Counted from the first letter of the stretch, positions 49,834 through 59,290 are shown. The stretch: 64,000 nt of DNA from Azonexus sp. (GCA_017983615.1 JAGOBB010000001.1:248001-312000), one strand, 5' to 3'. Notes: generated by a model not told the origin, from the letters alone. A program made the numbers and translations.

Positions 49834-51192
49834 TCAGCTTGCCTGCAGCCCCCCGGCCGTGAGCAGCAAGCCGAGCAGCGCGCAGGCCCCGATCACGCGG
49901 ATGACACTTTGCCGGTAGCGCAACAGCGCCAGCGCGGCGGCCAGCGCGATGGCGGCGGAAATCGGGTCGAAAGCACCGGCAAAACCCTGCGGCCAGAACA
50001 CGTGGTAGCCAAAGAACAGCGCCAGATTGACGATGACGCCGACGACGGCGGCGGTGATCGCGGTCAGTGGCGCCGTGAAATTCAGGTCGCCGTGGGTCGT
50101 TTCGACCAGCGGCCCGCCGAGCAGGATGAAGATGAAGGAGGGCAGGAAGGTGAACCAGGTGACCAGACAGGCGGCCAGCGCCCCGGACAGGAACAGCTGG
50201 TCCGGCCCGAACAGGGCTTGCATCTGCGGCGTCTGGTAACCGCCGACAAAGCCGACGAATGCGACGACCATGATCAGCGGCCCGGGTGTCGTTTCGCCGA
50301 GCGCCAGGCCGTCGATCATCTGGGTCGGCGTCAGCCAGCCGAAATGCGTCACGGCACCCTGATAGACGTAGGGCAGCACGGCGTAGGCGCCGCCGAAGGT
50401 GAGCAGAGCGGCCTTGGTGAAGAACCAGCCCATCTGGGTCAGCGTGTGCGACCAGCCGAGCAGCGCAGTCAGTGCGGCCATCGGCAAGGCCCAGAGCAGG
50501 GCACCGGCCAGCGCCACGGCGACCAGATGCGGCCAGCGGAAGCGGGCATGTTCGGGCGTTGGCGTGCCGTCGTCGTGGATTGCGGCTTTTTTGATTTTGG
50601 CCTTTTTTTCGGGGTGACCGTAGCATTTGAACCAGTCCGGCCGCCAGCGCCCGCACAGGTAACCGATCAGCGCCGCCGCCGCGACAATGGCCGGGAAAGG
50701 CGTGCCAAGGGCAAAGATGGCGACGAACGCAGCCCCGGCAATCGCCCAGAGCAGCCCGTTCGTCAGCGTCCGCGAACCGATGCGCCAGGCCGCCTGAAGG
50801 ACGATGGCGGTGACCGCCGGCTTGATGCCGAAAAACAGCCCGGCGACCAGCGTCGTATGGCCGAAGGCGATGTAGGCCCACGAAAGGCCGATCAGGATGA
50901 ACAGCGAGGGCAGCACAAACAGCACCCCGGCGACGATGCCGCCCCAGGTCCGGTGCATCAGCCAGCCGATGTAGGTGGCCAGTTGCTGTGCTTCCGGCCC
51001 GGGCAGCAGCATGCAGTAGTTAAGCGCGTGCAGGAAACGGCCTTCAGACAGCCAGCGGCGCTTGTCGACCAGCTCCTGATGCATCATCGCGATCTGCCCG
51101 GCCGGGCCGCCGAAGCTGACGAAACCGAGCTTCAGCCAGAACAGGAAGGCTTCGCGGAAAGCAACGGGAGCGGGCGGCTGAGAATCGGGCAT
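49834..51192 (-). CDS. chrA: Chromate transporter ChrA
   Basis: A 452-residue two-domain CHR-family permease. Each half has the GGPAGQIAMMHQELV / GGAYAVLPYVYQGAV signature and a LPGPEAQQLATYIGW / LGETTPGPLIMVVAFVG motif. It exports chromate. The loop between halves contains a dispersed element encoding KCYGHPEKKAKIKKA, in frame, so the linker is element-derived. The ATG at 51192 overlaps the stop of the YqaA-like gene. Confidence 0.93.
   Translation of the reverse strand: MPDSQPPAPVAFREAFLFWLKLGFVSFGGPAGQIAMMHQELVDKRRWLSEGRFLHALNYCMLLPGPEAQQLATYIGWLMHRTWGGIVAGVLFVLPSLFILIGLSWAYIAFGHTTLVAGLFFGIKPAVTAIVLQAAWRIGSRTLTNGLLWAIAGAAFVAIFALGTPFPAIVAAAALIGYLCGRWRPDWFKCYGHPEKKAKIKKAAIHDDGTPTPEHARFRWPHLVAVALAGALLWALPMAALTALLGWSHTLTQMGWFFTKAALLTFGGAYAVLPYVYQGAVTHFGWLTPTQMIDGLALGETTPGPLIMVVAFVGFVGGYQTPQMQALFGPDQLFLSGALAACLVTWFTFLPSFIFILLGGPLVETTHGDLNFTAPLTAITAAVVGVIVNLALFFGYHVFWPQGFAGAFDPISAAIALAAALALLRYRQSVIRVIGACALLGLLLTAGGLQAS
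50587..50628 (-). repeat. Dispersed ~40-bp element, copy 7 (inside chrA)
   Basis: On the minus strand AATGCTACGGTC then ACCCCGAAAAAAAGGCC and AAAATCAAAAAA. It falls in the cytoplasmic linker between the two CHR halves, where insertions are tolerated. Confidence 0.9.
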
Positions 51193-51617
51193 CAGGAACT
51201 CACGGCGGCGTGGGCGATCAGCCAGTAGCGGGCGAGCTTGCCGATGGCCATGAACAGACAGCAGGGCAGCCAGTGTAAGCGCAACCAGCCGGCGGCCACG
51301 CACAAGGCATCGCCTACCACCGGCAGCCACGACAGGAGCAGGGCGGGGCTGCCCCAGCGCGCCATGCGCTCCTTGTGCGGCAGGCTTTCCAGCCGTTGCC
51401 AGCGCGGCAGGTAGCGACCACACCACCACGACGTCATGCCGCCGGCCGTGTTGCCGAGCGTGGCCAGCGCCAAGGCCGGCCCCATTTCAGCCGGATGCAG
51501 TTGCAGAAATGCCCACAACAAGGGCTCCGAACCGCCGGGCAGCACCGTCGACGCGAGAAAACTGGCCAAAAACAGGCCACCAAGCCCCGCTTCCGCCGTG
51601 ACGTTTAGCCACTCCAC
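51192..51617 (-). CDS. YqaA-like membrane protein (DedA/SNARE-associated type)
   Basis: A 141-residue inner-membrane protein with GLGGLFLASFLASTVLPGGSE and the downstream ATLGNTAGGMTSWWCGRYLP, matching E. coli YqaA in length and pattern. Related DedA proteins flip lipids. The start is GTG at 51617 with GGGGGA upstream. It overlaps chrA by an ATGA. Confidence 0.88.
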   Translation of the reverse strand: MEWLNVTAEAGLGGLFLASFLASTVLPGGSEPLLWAFLQLHPAEMGPALALATLGNTAGGMTSWWCGRYLPRWQRLESLPHKERMARWGSPALLLSWLPVVGDALCVAAGWLRLHWLPCCLFMAIGKLARYWLIAHAAVSS

Positions 51618-51655
51618 CCGTAGAATCCCCCTTTTGCCTTAATGAGTTGCGCCCC

Positions 51656-53188
51656 ATGCACCCGGATTATCTCGAAAAAGTTCTCAACGCACAGGTATAC
51701 GACGTGGCGATCGAAACGCCGCTCGACCTGGCCGGCAACCTTTCCGCCCGGGTCGGCAACAAGATCAGCCTGAAGCGCGAAGACATGCAGCCGGTGTTTT
51801 CCTTCAAGCTGCGCGGCGCCTACAACAAGATCGCCAGCCTGTCGGCCGACAAGCTCAAGCGCGGCGTCATCTGCGCCTCGGCCGGCAACCATGCCCAGGG
51901 CGTCGCGCTGTCGGCGGCCAAGGTCGGCTGCCGGGCAGTCATCGTCATGCCGACCTCGACGCCGGGCATCAAGATCGATGCGGTCAAACGGCGCGGCGGC
52001 GAAGTCGTATTGCACGGCGACTCCTACGACGAGGCCTATGCCCATGCGCTCGAACTGGAAAAGACCGAGAAACTGACCTTCGTGCATCCCTTCGACGATC
52101 CGGAAGTAATCGCCGGGCAGGGCACCGTGGCCATGGAAATCCTGCGCCAGCATTCGCGCCACAACGGGCCTATCCACGCCATCTTCTGCGCCATCGGCGG
52201 CGGCGGGCTGGCCGCCGGCGTGGCCGCCTACATCAAGCGCCTGCGGCCGGAAATCAAGGTCATCGGCGTCGAAACCTTCGATGCCGATGCGATGAAGCAG
52301 TCGCTGGAAAAAGGCCACCGCGTCCGCCTGCCGCAGGTCGGCCTGTTCGCCGACGGCACCGCCGTCAAGTTCGTCGGCGAAGAGACCTTCCGCCTGTGCA
52401 AGGAATACCTCGACGAAGTGATCCTGGTCGATACCGACGCCATCTGCGCGGCGATCAAGGACGTCTTCGAAGACACCCGCTCGATCCTCGAACCGGCCGG
52501 CGCATTGGCCGTCGCCGGCGCCAAGGAATACGCCCGCCAGCACAAGCTGAAGGACAAGAACCTGATCGCCGTCACTTCCGGCGCCAACATGAACTTCGAC
52601 CGCCTGCGCTTCGTCGCCGAGCGCGCCGAGTTTGGCGAACAGCGCGAGGCAGTGTTCGCCGTCACGCTGCCCGAGAAGCCGGGCGCCTACAAGAAATTCC
52701 TGTCGCTGATCGGCAAGCGCAACGTCACCGAATTCAACTACCGCTACAACACAGCGTCCGAGGCCCACGTCTTTGTCGGCGTCCAGGTCGGCGACCGCAA
52801 GGAATCGCTGAAGCTCGTCGACAGCCTGCAGAAGCACGGCTACCCGACGCTCGACTTGACCGACGACGAGATGGCCAAGAACCACATCCGTCACATGGTC
52901 GGCGGCCACGCGCCGCAGGTCTGCGAAAAGGGCCTGCGCGAACTGCTCTACCGCTTCGAGTTCCCCGAGCGGCCGGGCGCGCTAATGAATTTCCTGACCC
53001 AGATGAGCGCCGGCTGGAACATCAGCCTGTTCCACTACCGCAACCACGGCGCCGACTACGGCCGCGTGCTGGTCGGCATGCAGGTGCCGCCGGGCGAGAT
53101 GGGGCAGTTCCGGGATTTCCTGAAGAACCTTGGCTACGCCCACTGGGACGAAAGCGAGAACCCGGCTTACAAGCTGTTTCTTGGCTGA
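51656..53188 (+). CDS. ilvA: Threonine deaminase (biosynthetic), IlvA
   Basis: A 510-residue PLP enzyme. The PLP lysine is K51 in FSFKLRGAYNKI. The nucleotide-phosphate-binding glycine loop is GGGGLAAGVA, and two ACT-like regulatory domains follow (FAVTLPEKPGAYKKFLSLIG and YRFEFPERPGALMNFLTQM). It converts threonine to 2-oxobutyrate in isoleucine synthesis and is inhibited by isoleucine through the C-terminal domains. The ATG at 51656 is preferred over the TTG three codons upstream. Confidence 0.97.
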   Translation: MHPDYLEKVLNAQVYDVAIETPLDLAGNLSARVGNKISLKREDMQPVFSFKLRGAYNKIASLSADKLKRGVICASAGNHAQGVALSAAKVGCRAVIVMPTSTPGIKIDAVKRRGGEVVLHGDSYDEAYAHALELEKTEKLTFVHPFDDPEVIAGQGTVAMEILRQHSRHNGPIHAIFCAIGGGGLAAGVAAYIKRLRPEIKVIGVETFDADAMKQSLEKGHRVRLPQVGLFADGTAVKFVGEETFRLCKEYLDEVILVDTDAICAAIKDVFEDTRSILEPAGALAVAGAKEYARQHKLKDKNLIAVTSGANMNFDRLRFVAERAEFGEQREAVFAVTLPEKPGAYKKFLSLIGKRNVTEFNYRYNTASEAHVFVGVQVGDRKESLKLVDSLQKHGYPTLDLTDDEMAKNHIRHMVGGHAPQVCEKGLRELLYRFEFPERPGALMNFLTQMSAGWNISLFHYRNHGADYGRVLVGMQVPPGEMGQFRDFLKNLGYAHWDESENPAYKLFLG

Positions 53189-53198
53189 GTACGTGGCC

Positions 53199-53229
53199 AG
53201 GATTCGCGTCCCCCTTTGGACGAATCCTG
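53199..53229 (+). repeat. Inverted repeat after ilvA
   Basis: CAGGATTCG...CGAATCCTG with inner GTCC/GGAC pairs. It lies between the ilvA stop and the terminator and may stabilise the mRNA 3' end. Confidence 0.5.
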
Positions 53230-53242
53230 GGATCGCCCAAAT

Positions 53243-53277
53243 AAAAACGGATGAGTCGAAGGACTCATCCGTTTTTA
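53243..53277. terminator. Terminator after ilvA
   Basis: An 11-bp stem ACGGATGAGTC/GACTCATCCGT with a GAAG loop, an A run before and a T run after. It acts for ilvA and possibly for the convergent PEP-CTERM gene. Confidence 0.93.
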
Positions 53278-53332
53278 TTTGCCATCAGCCAACCCGCTGA
53301 GTGATCAGCCAGGTCGGCGGAGGTTTAGACCA

Positions 53333-54010
53333 TTAGGCCTGCTTGCGACGACGGCTAGCTGCCAGACCGGCCAGACCAAGGCCCAGCAGGGCCAGGGAAG
53401 CGGGTTCCGGAACGTCGTTGGGGTTGCCCGGATCATTAACCGAGCGGCCGAAACGCAGGTCGTCGAAGGCCAGGATATCGTTCGTGGCGTTGAAGGTAAC
53501 GCTGGAGATCATCTGACCGAAGTCGATGAAGCCGAAGAAAGCGCCGCCGCCGTTGATCGAAGACGGCATGTTGAGGGTCTGGGTGACCGAAGAGCCGTCA
53601 ACATAAACGATGGTCTGCTGCGGAACCAGGTTGGTCTGCAGGCCATTGACGTAGAAGCCGAAAGCATCAACCGGGTTGGTGAAGCTGAAAGTCACCGAAC
53701 CGCCAACAACGCTGCGGAAGGAACCGGTACCGGTCGTGGTATCGAAACCGCACAGGGCGCCGCAACCGGAATTATTGGTCGTGGTACCGCCAGTGATGGT
53801 CAGGTTGGCCGGCAGCGGGGATTCGAAGTCAACGGTGTTCAGGGCACCAGCAACCGACAGGAAAGAAGCGGCGGCAGCGGTCGAATTGACCATTTGCGCC
53901 AGCGAGGACACGTTGTTGTCCGAACCCAAATACGTAACGGGTGCGGCTTGGGCAGCAAGACAGGCGCTCGAGAGCAATCCTGCAACAGCCAGTTTGATTT
54001 TGATCGACAT
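53333..54010 (-). CDS. PEP-CTERM sorting-domain protein
   Basis: A 225-residue exported protein: a signal peptide (LAVAGLLSSACLAAQA), a beta-rich Ser/Thr/Gly-rich body with a disulfide-like pair (SGCGALCGFD), and the C-terminal sorting signal VPEPASLALLGLGLAGLAAS followed by RRRK. Exosortase recognises PEP and removes the tail. In Rhodocyclales such proteins contribute to extracellular matrix and floc formation. A sigma-54-type promoter lies upstream. The start at 54010 has AGGAGA nearby. Confidence 0.93.
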   Translation of the reverse strand: MSIKIKLAVAGLLSSACLAAQAAPVTYLGSDNNVSSLAQMVNSTAAAASFLSVAGALNTVDFESPLPANLTITGGTTTNNSGCGALCGFDTTTGTGSFRSVVGGSVTFSFTNPVDAFGFYVNGLQTNLVPQQTIVYVDGSSVTQTLNMPSSINGGGAFFGFIDFGQMISSVTFNATNDILAFDDLRFGRSVNDPGNPNDVPEPASLALLGLGLAGLAASRRRKQA

Positions 54011-54063
54011 GATTGATTCTCCTAGATTGATCGCCCGAAAACTGCAGCGGCTGGCAGAGTTGA

Positions 54064-54078
54064 GCAATGTATGTACCA
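54064..54078 (-). promoter_or_regulatory. Sigma-54-type promoter of the PEP-CTERM gene
   Basis: On the minus strand TGGTACATACATTGC has GG and GC 10 bases apart, as in the consensus TGGCAC-N5-TTGC. Transcription would start near 54053, about 43 bases before the ATG. PEP-CTERM genes in related bacteria are known to depend on RpoN and PrsK/PrsR. Confidence 0.65.
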
Positions 54079-54268
54079 GTAAAATATTTACACATATTTA
54101 CAATAACTTGGCCAACTCCCAGACGAAAATCCTGTTGCAACTGTAAAACAGTCCGACACATTGCACGGGCAAGTTACAGCCTTCTACCACCAGCAAAACA
54201 TGCCTTGCCAGCAGGGTCGGTTCGCGGCGGTTAACCGGCTCCGCTGTCGATCCAGCCACCCCTGAGGC

Positions 54269-54309
54269 AAATGCTACGGTCGGCCCCAAAAAACGGCCAA
54301 AATCAAAAA
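54269..54309 (+). repeat. Dispersed ~40-bp element, copy 8 (upstream of the MmeI-like gene)
   Basis: AAATGCTACGGTCGGCCCC, A run, CGGCCAAAATCAAAAA. It is intergenic between the PEP-CTERM promoter region and the restriction-modification gene. Confidence 0.93.
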
Positions 54310-54378
54310 TCCGCGGCAACCGTTCCCCAATCCCGATGGCATCGCTACACTGCGCCTTTCGCCCATCGACGCTCCGCC

Positions 54379-57227
54379 ATGACCCCCGAAGCCTTCATCG
54401 CCTTGTGGAAAGACAACAAGCTCACCGAACGCGGTGGCGCCCAGGCTCATTTTGACGACCTTTGCGACCTGCTCGGCGTCGCCAAGCCGCGCGACCCCGA
54501 CAACTACTGCTTCGAACGCGGCGCCAGGAAGGCTGGGGGAGGGGACGGCTGGGCCGACGTCTGGAAGCGCGGTCACTTCGGCTGGGAAAACAAGAAGCCC
54601 GGCCGCGACCTCGACGCCGCCTTGAAGCAACTCACCGACTACGCCCTGCAACTCGACAACCCGCCGCTGCTCGTCGTCTGCGACCGCGAACGCATCGTCA
54701 TCCACACCGCCTTCACCGGCTACCCGGACGAACCGCGCACCATCCGCATCGAACAACTGGTCGAACCGGAAACCCGGCAAATCCTCAACTGGGTCTTCAC
54801 CGACCCCGGAAAGCTGCGTCCGGAAAAATCCACCGCCGCCATCACCGCCCAGGCTGCCGGCCAGTTCGCCCAGCTCGCCGCCGCCATGCGCGGGCGCGGG
54901 CAGGAAGGGCAAAAAGTCGCCCACTTCCTCGTCCAGTGCCTGTTCTGCATGTTCGCCGAAGACGAACAACTCCTCCCCGCCGGCATCTTCACCGACCTCC
55001 TCAAAAATGCCGGCAGCGACGCCGACAAAGCCGCCCGCCGCATCGAAAAGCTCTTCGCCGCCATGCAGAAAAAAGGCGGCGACTACGGTGACCACGACAT
55101 CGCCTGGTTCAACGGCGGCCTGTTCAAGAACATTGATGTTCCGCCGCTCACCGCCGCCGACCTGCAAGCCCTGCACCGCGCCGCCGCCGACATGGACTGG
55201 CGCGCCATCGACCCCACCATCTTCGGCACCCTGTTCGAACGCGGCCTCGACCCCGCCGCCCGCGCCCCGCTCGGCGCCCATTACACCGACACCGGCACCA
55301 TCGCCAAACTGATCGACCCGCTGGTCCGCGAACCGCTCGCCGCCGAATGGGCCGCCCTCCGCCCCCGGCTCGCCGCCGGCCAGGGCCACGGCCCCAAAAG
55401 CAAGGAAGGCAAAGCCGCCCGCGCCGCCTACCAGGGCTTCCTGCTCCGCCTCAACCACTTCCGCGTCCTCGACCCCGCCTGCGGCAGCGGCAACTTCCTC
55501 TATCTGGCCCTCAAAGCCCTGCGCGACATCGAAAAACGCGCCCACGTCGACGCCCACGAACTCGGCCTCGAACCGCCGCTCAGCATGGAAACCGGCCCGC
55601 ACAACATCCTCGGCCTCGAAATCAACGAATTCGCCGCCGAACTGGCGCGAGTGACCGTCTGGATCGGCGACATCCAATGGTGCCGCCGTAACGGCTACCC
55701 CCACGCCCTCAACCCCATCCTCAAGCCGCTCGACGGCATCGAACACCGCGACGCCCTGCTCAACCCCGACGGCAGCGAAGCCGACTGGCCCACCGCCGAC
55801 GTCATCGTCGGCAACCCGCCGTTTTTGGGCGACAAAGTCATGCGCAGCGAACTCGGCGCCGACTACGTCCAAACCCTGCGCCAAACCTACGACGGCCGCG
55901 TCCCCGGTGGCGCCGACCTCGTCACCTACTGGTTCGAAAAAGCCCGCGCCCAGATCGAAGCCGGAAAACTGCAAGCCGCCGGACTCGTTTCCACCAACTC
56001 CATCCGCGGCGGCGCCAACCGCAAGGTGCTGGAACGCATCTGTGAAACCACGCGCATTTTCGAGGCGTGGAGCGACGAACAATGGGTCAGGCTGTCCGCG
56101 TTTCACTCATTGGATTTGGGCCAATTTTTGGTGCCGACCGTAGCATTTGGCTCGATGGGCTCGAAGTGGCGTCGATTCATGCCGATTTGACCGCAGGCGA
56201 AGGTTTGAATCTCACGCAAGCCAAACCGCTACCTGAAAACCAGGGCGCATGTTTCGTAGGGACGTCAAAGAAGGCTAGCTTTGATCTTTCTGGAGAAATC
56301 GCTCGAACTTGGCTCCCATTGCCAAACCCAAACCGCAAGCCCAATCATCTCGTAGTCAAACCATGGATCAATGGAAATGATCTAGTTCAGCGCCCTTCGG
56401 ACACATGGATTGTTGATTTTGGTGTAAAGACAAGCGAAGAAGACGCCGCGCTTTTTGAACAACCATTTGCCTACACAATTGCCACCGTCAAACCGGAAAA
56501 GATGGCCGTCCGCGCAGAGTCCGAAAAACGCTATTGGTGGTTGCACGCCAGAACAGCACCAGATATGCGCGTTGAAATACAAAAATGTTCGCGCTACATA
56601 GCTACCTCAATTGTTGCGAAGCATCGACTGTTTGTCTGGAAAGCTGCCGCTGTCCTTCCAAGTCACGCAGTCAGTGTCATCGCGCGTTCCGACGACACCA
56701 CCTTCGGCATCCTGCACTCCCGCTTCCACGAACTCTGGTCGCTGCGCCTCGGCACCTCGCTTGAAGACCGGCCGCGCTACACCCCGACCACCACCTTCGA
56801 AACCTTCCCCTTCCCAGCCGGCATGACCCCGCGCGACACCGCGCCCAAGGCCGGGCAGGCCACGCCGCCCTGCATGGCCGGCGACATCCTGGCCGAAAAC
56901 ATCGCCGCCGCCGCCCGCCGCCTGAACGAGTTGCGCGAGGCCTGGCTGAACCCGCCGGAATGGGTCGATTGGGTGATCACCCCGGAAGAGGAAAAAGCCG
57001 GCTTCCCGAAACGCCCGGTGGCCAAACCCGGCCACGAGGCCGACCTCAAGAAGCGCACCCTGACCAACCTCTACAACGCCCGCCCGGCCTGGCTGGACCT
57101 CGCCCATAAAGCCCTCGACCAGGCCGTCGCCGCCGCCTACGGCTGGCCCGACTACACCCCCGAAACCCCCGACGAAGAAATCCTCCGCCGCCTGCTAGCA
57201 CTGAATCTGGAACGTGCGGCAGGGTAG
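54379..57227 (+). pseudogene. MmeI-type (type IIL) restriction-modification gene, frameshifted
   Basis: The 5' frame (54379-56190) and 3' frame (56067-57227) encode two halves of one enzyme of about 945 residues. The N-terminal nuclease has D60-X9-E70-x-K72 (motif ADVWKRGHFGWENK), as in MmeI. The methyltransferase has DPACGSGNF from residue 365 and N479-P-P-F. The 3' frame carries the rest and the target-recognition region (RYIATSIVAKHRLFVW ... RYTPTTTFETFPFP). Homologous coding switches frame near 56085-56100 (after EAWSDEQWV, before AVRVSLIGFG). A dispersed element follows 15-50 bases later. As it stands the enzyme is split and probably inactive unless the shift is a sequencing error or is bypassed. 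Confidence 0.88.
56112..56149 (-). repeat. Dispersed ~40-bp element, copy 9 (inside the MmeI-like gene)
   Basis: On the minus strand AAATGCTACGGTCGGC, ACCAAAAATTGGCCC, AAATCC. In the downstream reading frame it encodes FGPIFGADRSIWLDG, replacing or extending the loop between IGFG and LDG. Confidence 0.9.
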
Positions 57228-57244
57228 TTCAGGAGCAATTTGCT

Positions 57245-58840
57245 ATGAAACGCAAGGACGATTTCCCGGCAAAGGTTATTGAGCGTTTGCGCGCCCGAGT
57301 CGGTTTCCGGTGCTCTCACCCCAGTTGCCGCGTCCCGACCAGCGGACCCGGGGAAGGTGAAATGGACGTCGCACATTTTGGTCGCGCCGCCCATATCACC
57401 GCAGCCTCTCCCGGCGGGCCACGCTACGATCCAACAGCGAGCAGCGCAGAGCGCAGATCAATTAACAACGCGATCTGGTTGTGCGCCAATCATGCGGACG
57501 AGATAGACGACAACTCCTCACGCTACGATGCGGAATTGCTTCGTGACTGGAAAAAACAGGCCGAAGCGGCGGCCGATGCCGAAAAAGGCCGTCCACTTCC
57601 CCATCATGACGATGGAACCAAACTCCTGGTTTCGGCACTGACTGGCCAGTCTACGAACTTAGCCGCCTCGGCTATCAGCAATGTGCACCAGGCAACCGGG
57701 GTTGTTCTGGAGCAGATTGATCCGAGAATTCAAGTCGAAACGGCCTATCGCAACGGGACGACATACTTCACGCTACACCCGCAGGAAACCATTTTTTGCA
57801 AGTTGCAGGTTCCAAAAGCGCTGACGGAGGCATGGATTGGCGCCTACCCTGATCTGGTCGACCACGCCCGCGAGGTCAAGCTTCCGGCAACGGGCGTACA
57901 AGTCCTCGGTTCTCCGCTGCTTGAACAAATTTGGACAAAGGACAATCAGCTTCGCCACATTACTTTTACGCCACATCGGCATCCGGCCAAATTGAAGCTG
58001 CGCATCGCCAATCCATCTAGCGGGCTTGCCGAGCAACTAGATGATTGCCCTGGCCACGCCGCCCTTGGGGAAAAGACGCTACGTTTCGAGGGAAGCCTAT
58101 TTGGCGGCTTGATCTCCCTGGCCTCTGATGCCCCGCATCAGGAAGGCCCCAACCCAACTGGCAATGCCGAACTTGAACGCGACTTTGCTCCGTGGTCGGG
58201 AAAACCTATCGGATTCCTCCCATTTTTCGATAGCTTGGATCGCTTGAGCAAAATGCTTCTGAACGGCTGGAGGCTTGAGTTTTCAATGGAACTGGATGGA
58301 TACAAGCTGTTCGATGGCCAGATCGATCTCTCACCGCATCTGCCCTATCTCCAGCACATCCGTTACGTTCTTGACTACATCAACCTGGCTCGCAAACTTC
58401 AGGCGTTTCTCGGGAGGGCACTCACCTTCAATCACGATCTCAAAATTTCGAACGAGGATTTTGAAGATTTGGCTGAAATCGTCGAAACCATTGATGGAAG
58501 GGTGATTACCGAGGCCTCCGATTTGCCAGGCAATCCCACCTGCAGGCTATCGCGGCAGGGAAACCCGCAGCTTCTGGAACGCATTTCAGCTGCGCACGAA
58601 ACCGGAATGACATTCCAGTTCGTCGAAAATGAGGGAGTAAAGTTCAGTGTGCTGGGGCAAAACGTCGATTTGCCGCGGCGAGTTATCGAGCTCGTAGGCG
58701 TTCGTCCGCATATCCTTGAAAAAGCACCCAGTAGCCCATCAAACGATTCCTTTACCGTTGAATGGATACCCACAGAGCAATTCCGTATGCGATATCGGTT
58801 TATATCGGACAATGACAGCTTCTTGGCTGACAACGAGTAA
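57245..58840 (+). CDS. HNH-domain protein with unknown C-terminal region (putative defence effector)
   Basis: A 531-residue protein. Residues about 10-105 form an HNH nuclease-like domain: C23 and C28 (FRCSHPSC), H50 in AAHITAASPGGPRYD, N74/N75 and C80-x-x-H83 (NNAIWLCANH), then LLRDWKK. This N-terminal arrangement is common in nuclease effectors of anti-phage systems, such as HNH fused to sensor domains. The remaining ~420 residues match nothing I recognise; they look mixed alpha/beta and could sense a signal. It starts 17 bases after the restriction-modification gene and so probably belongs to the same defence patch. Codon use is less GC-rich than in neighbours. Confidence 0.8.
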   Translation: MKRKDDFPAKVIERLRARVGFRCSHPSCRVPTSGPGEGEMDVAHFGRAAHITAASPGGPRYDPTASSAERRSINNAIWLCANHADEIDDNSSRYDAELLRDWKKQAEAAADAEKGRPLPHHDDGTKLLVSALTGQSTNLAASAISNVHQATGVVLEQIDPRIQVETAYRNGTTYFTLHPQETIFCKLQVPKALTEAWIGAYPDLVDHAREVKLPATGVQVLGSPLLEQIWTKDNQLRHITFTPHRHPAKLKLRIANPSSGLAEQLDDCPGHAALGEKTLRFEGSLFGGLISLASDAPHQEGPNPTGNAELERDFAPWSGKPIGFLPFFDSLDRLSKMLLNGWRLEFSMELDGYKLFDGQIDLSPHLPYLQHIRYVLDYINLARKLQAFLGRALTFNHDLKISNEDFEDLAEIVETIDGRVITEASDLPGNPTCRLSRQGNPQLLERISAAHETGMTFQFVENEGVKFSVLGQNVDLPRRVIELVGVRPHILEKAPSSPSNDSFTVEWIPTEQFRMRYRFISDNDSFLADNE

Positions 58841-58849
58841 ATTCAGGAT

Positions 58850-59101
58850 ATGGAATTCACGCTCAGCGCACATGCTTCGACAACGATCCTGGAACGCCAG
58901 ATCCGGCTGATTTGGATTGAACAAACCTTATCCATGCCCACGCGAACAGAGGTGGATGCAGATGACTCGCAACTGACCCATGCTTTGAGGGTCATACCCG
59001 AGTTTGGTGATCGCGTCTTGCGAGTAATCTACAATCGCACCAAGCAGCCGCCACATATCGTGACGGCCTTTTTCGATCGAGGGATGAAAGGAAAGCTATG
59101 A
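58850..59101 (+). CDS. DUF4258-like small protein (putative toxin)
   Basis: An 83-residue protein with FTLSAHASTTILERQI and VLRVIYNRTKQPPHIVTAFFD, the pattern of DUF4258 proteins, which resemble RelE-fold toxins. Its gene overlaps the DUF2283 gene by ATGA. The pair is a recurrent toxin-antitoxin-like arrangement. Confidence 0.75.
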   Translation: MEFTLSAHASTTILERQIRLIWIEQTLSMPTRTEVDADDSQLTHALRVIPEFGDRVLRVIYNRTKQPPHIVTAFFDRGMKGKL

Positions 59102-59283
59102 AACTGGAGTACGACCCGGCTGCCGACGCCCTTTACGTCCGGCTGAACGATCAGCTGATCATTGAATCCGAGCAGATCAAGCCCGGTATCATTCTCGACT
59201 ACGACGAGGCAGGCAACGTCGTCGGCATCGAAGTGTTGAGCGCCAGCAAGCACGACAACGCGCCGTTGAAGCAGGCAGCCTGA
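59098..59283 (+). CDS. DUF2283 small protein (putative antitoxin)
   Basis: A 61-residue protein with the DUF2283 signature YDPAADALYVRLND and GIILDYDEAGNVVGIEVL. These small proteins accompany DUF4258 proteins and are thought to be antitoxins. Coupled to the upstream gene by a 4-base overlap. Confidence 0.85.
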   Translation: MKLEYDPAADALYVRLNDQLIIESEQIKPGIILDYDEAGNVVGIEVLSASKHDNAPLKQAA

Positions 59284-59290
59284 TCCATTA

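Noticed and set aside
46772-49918. 1048-residue open frame opposite the DUF3683 oxidoreductase gene
   Set aside because: It is the antisense shadow of a strongly conserved gene, with no motifs of its own.
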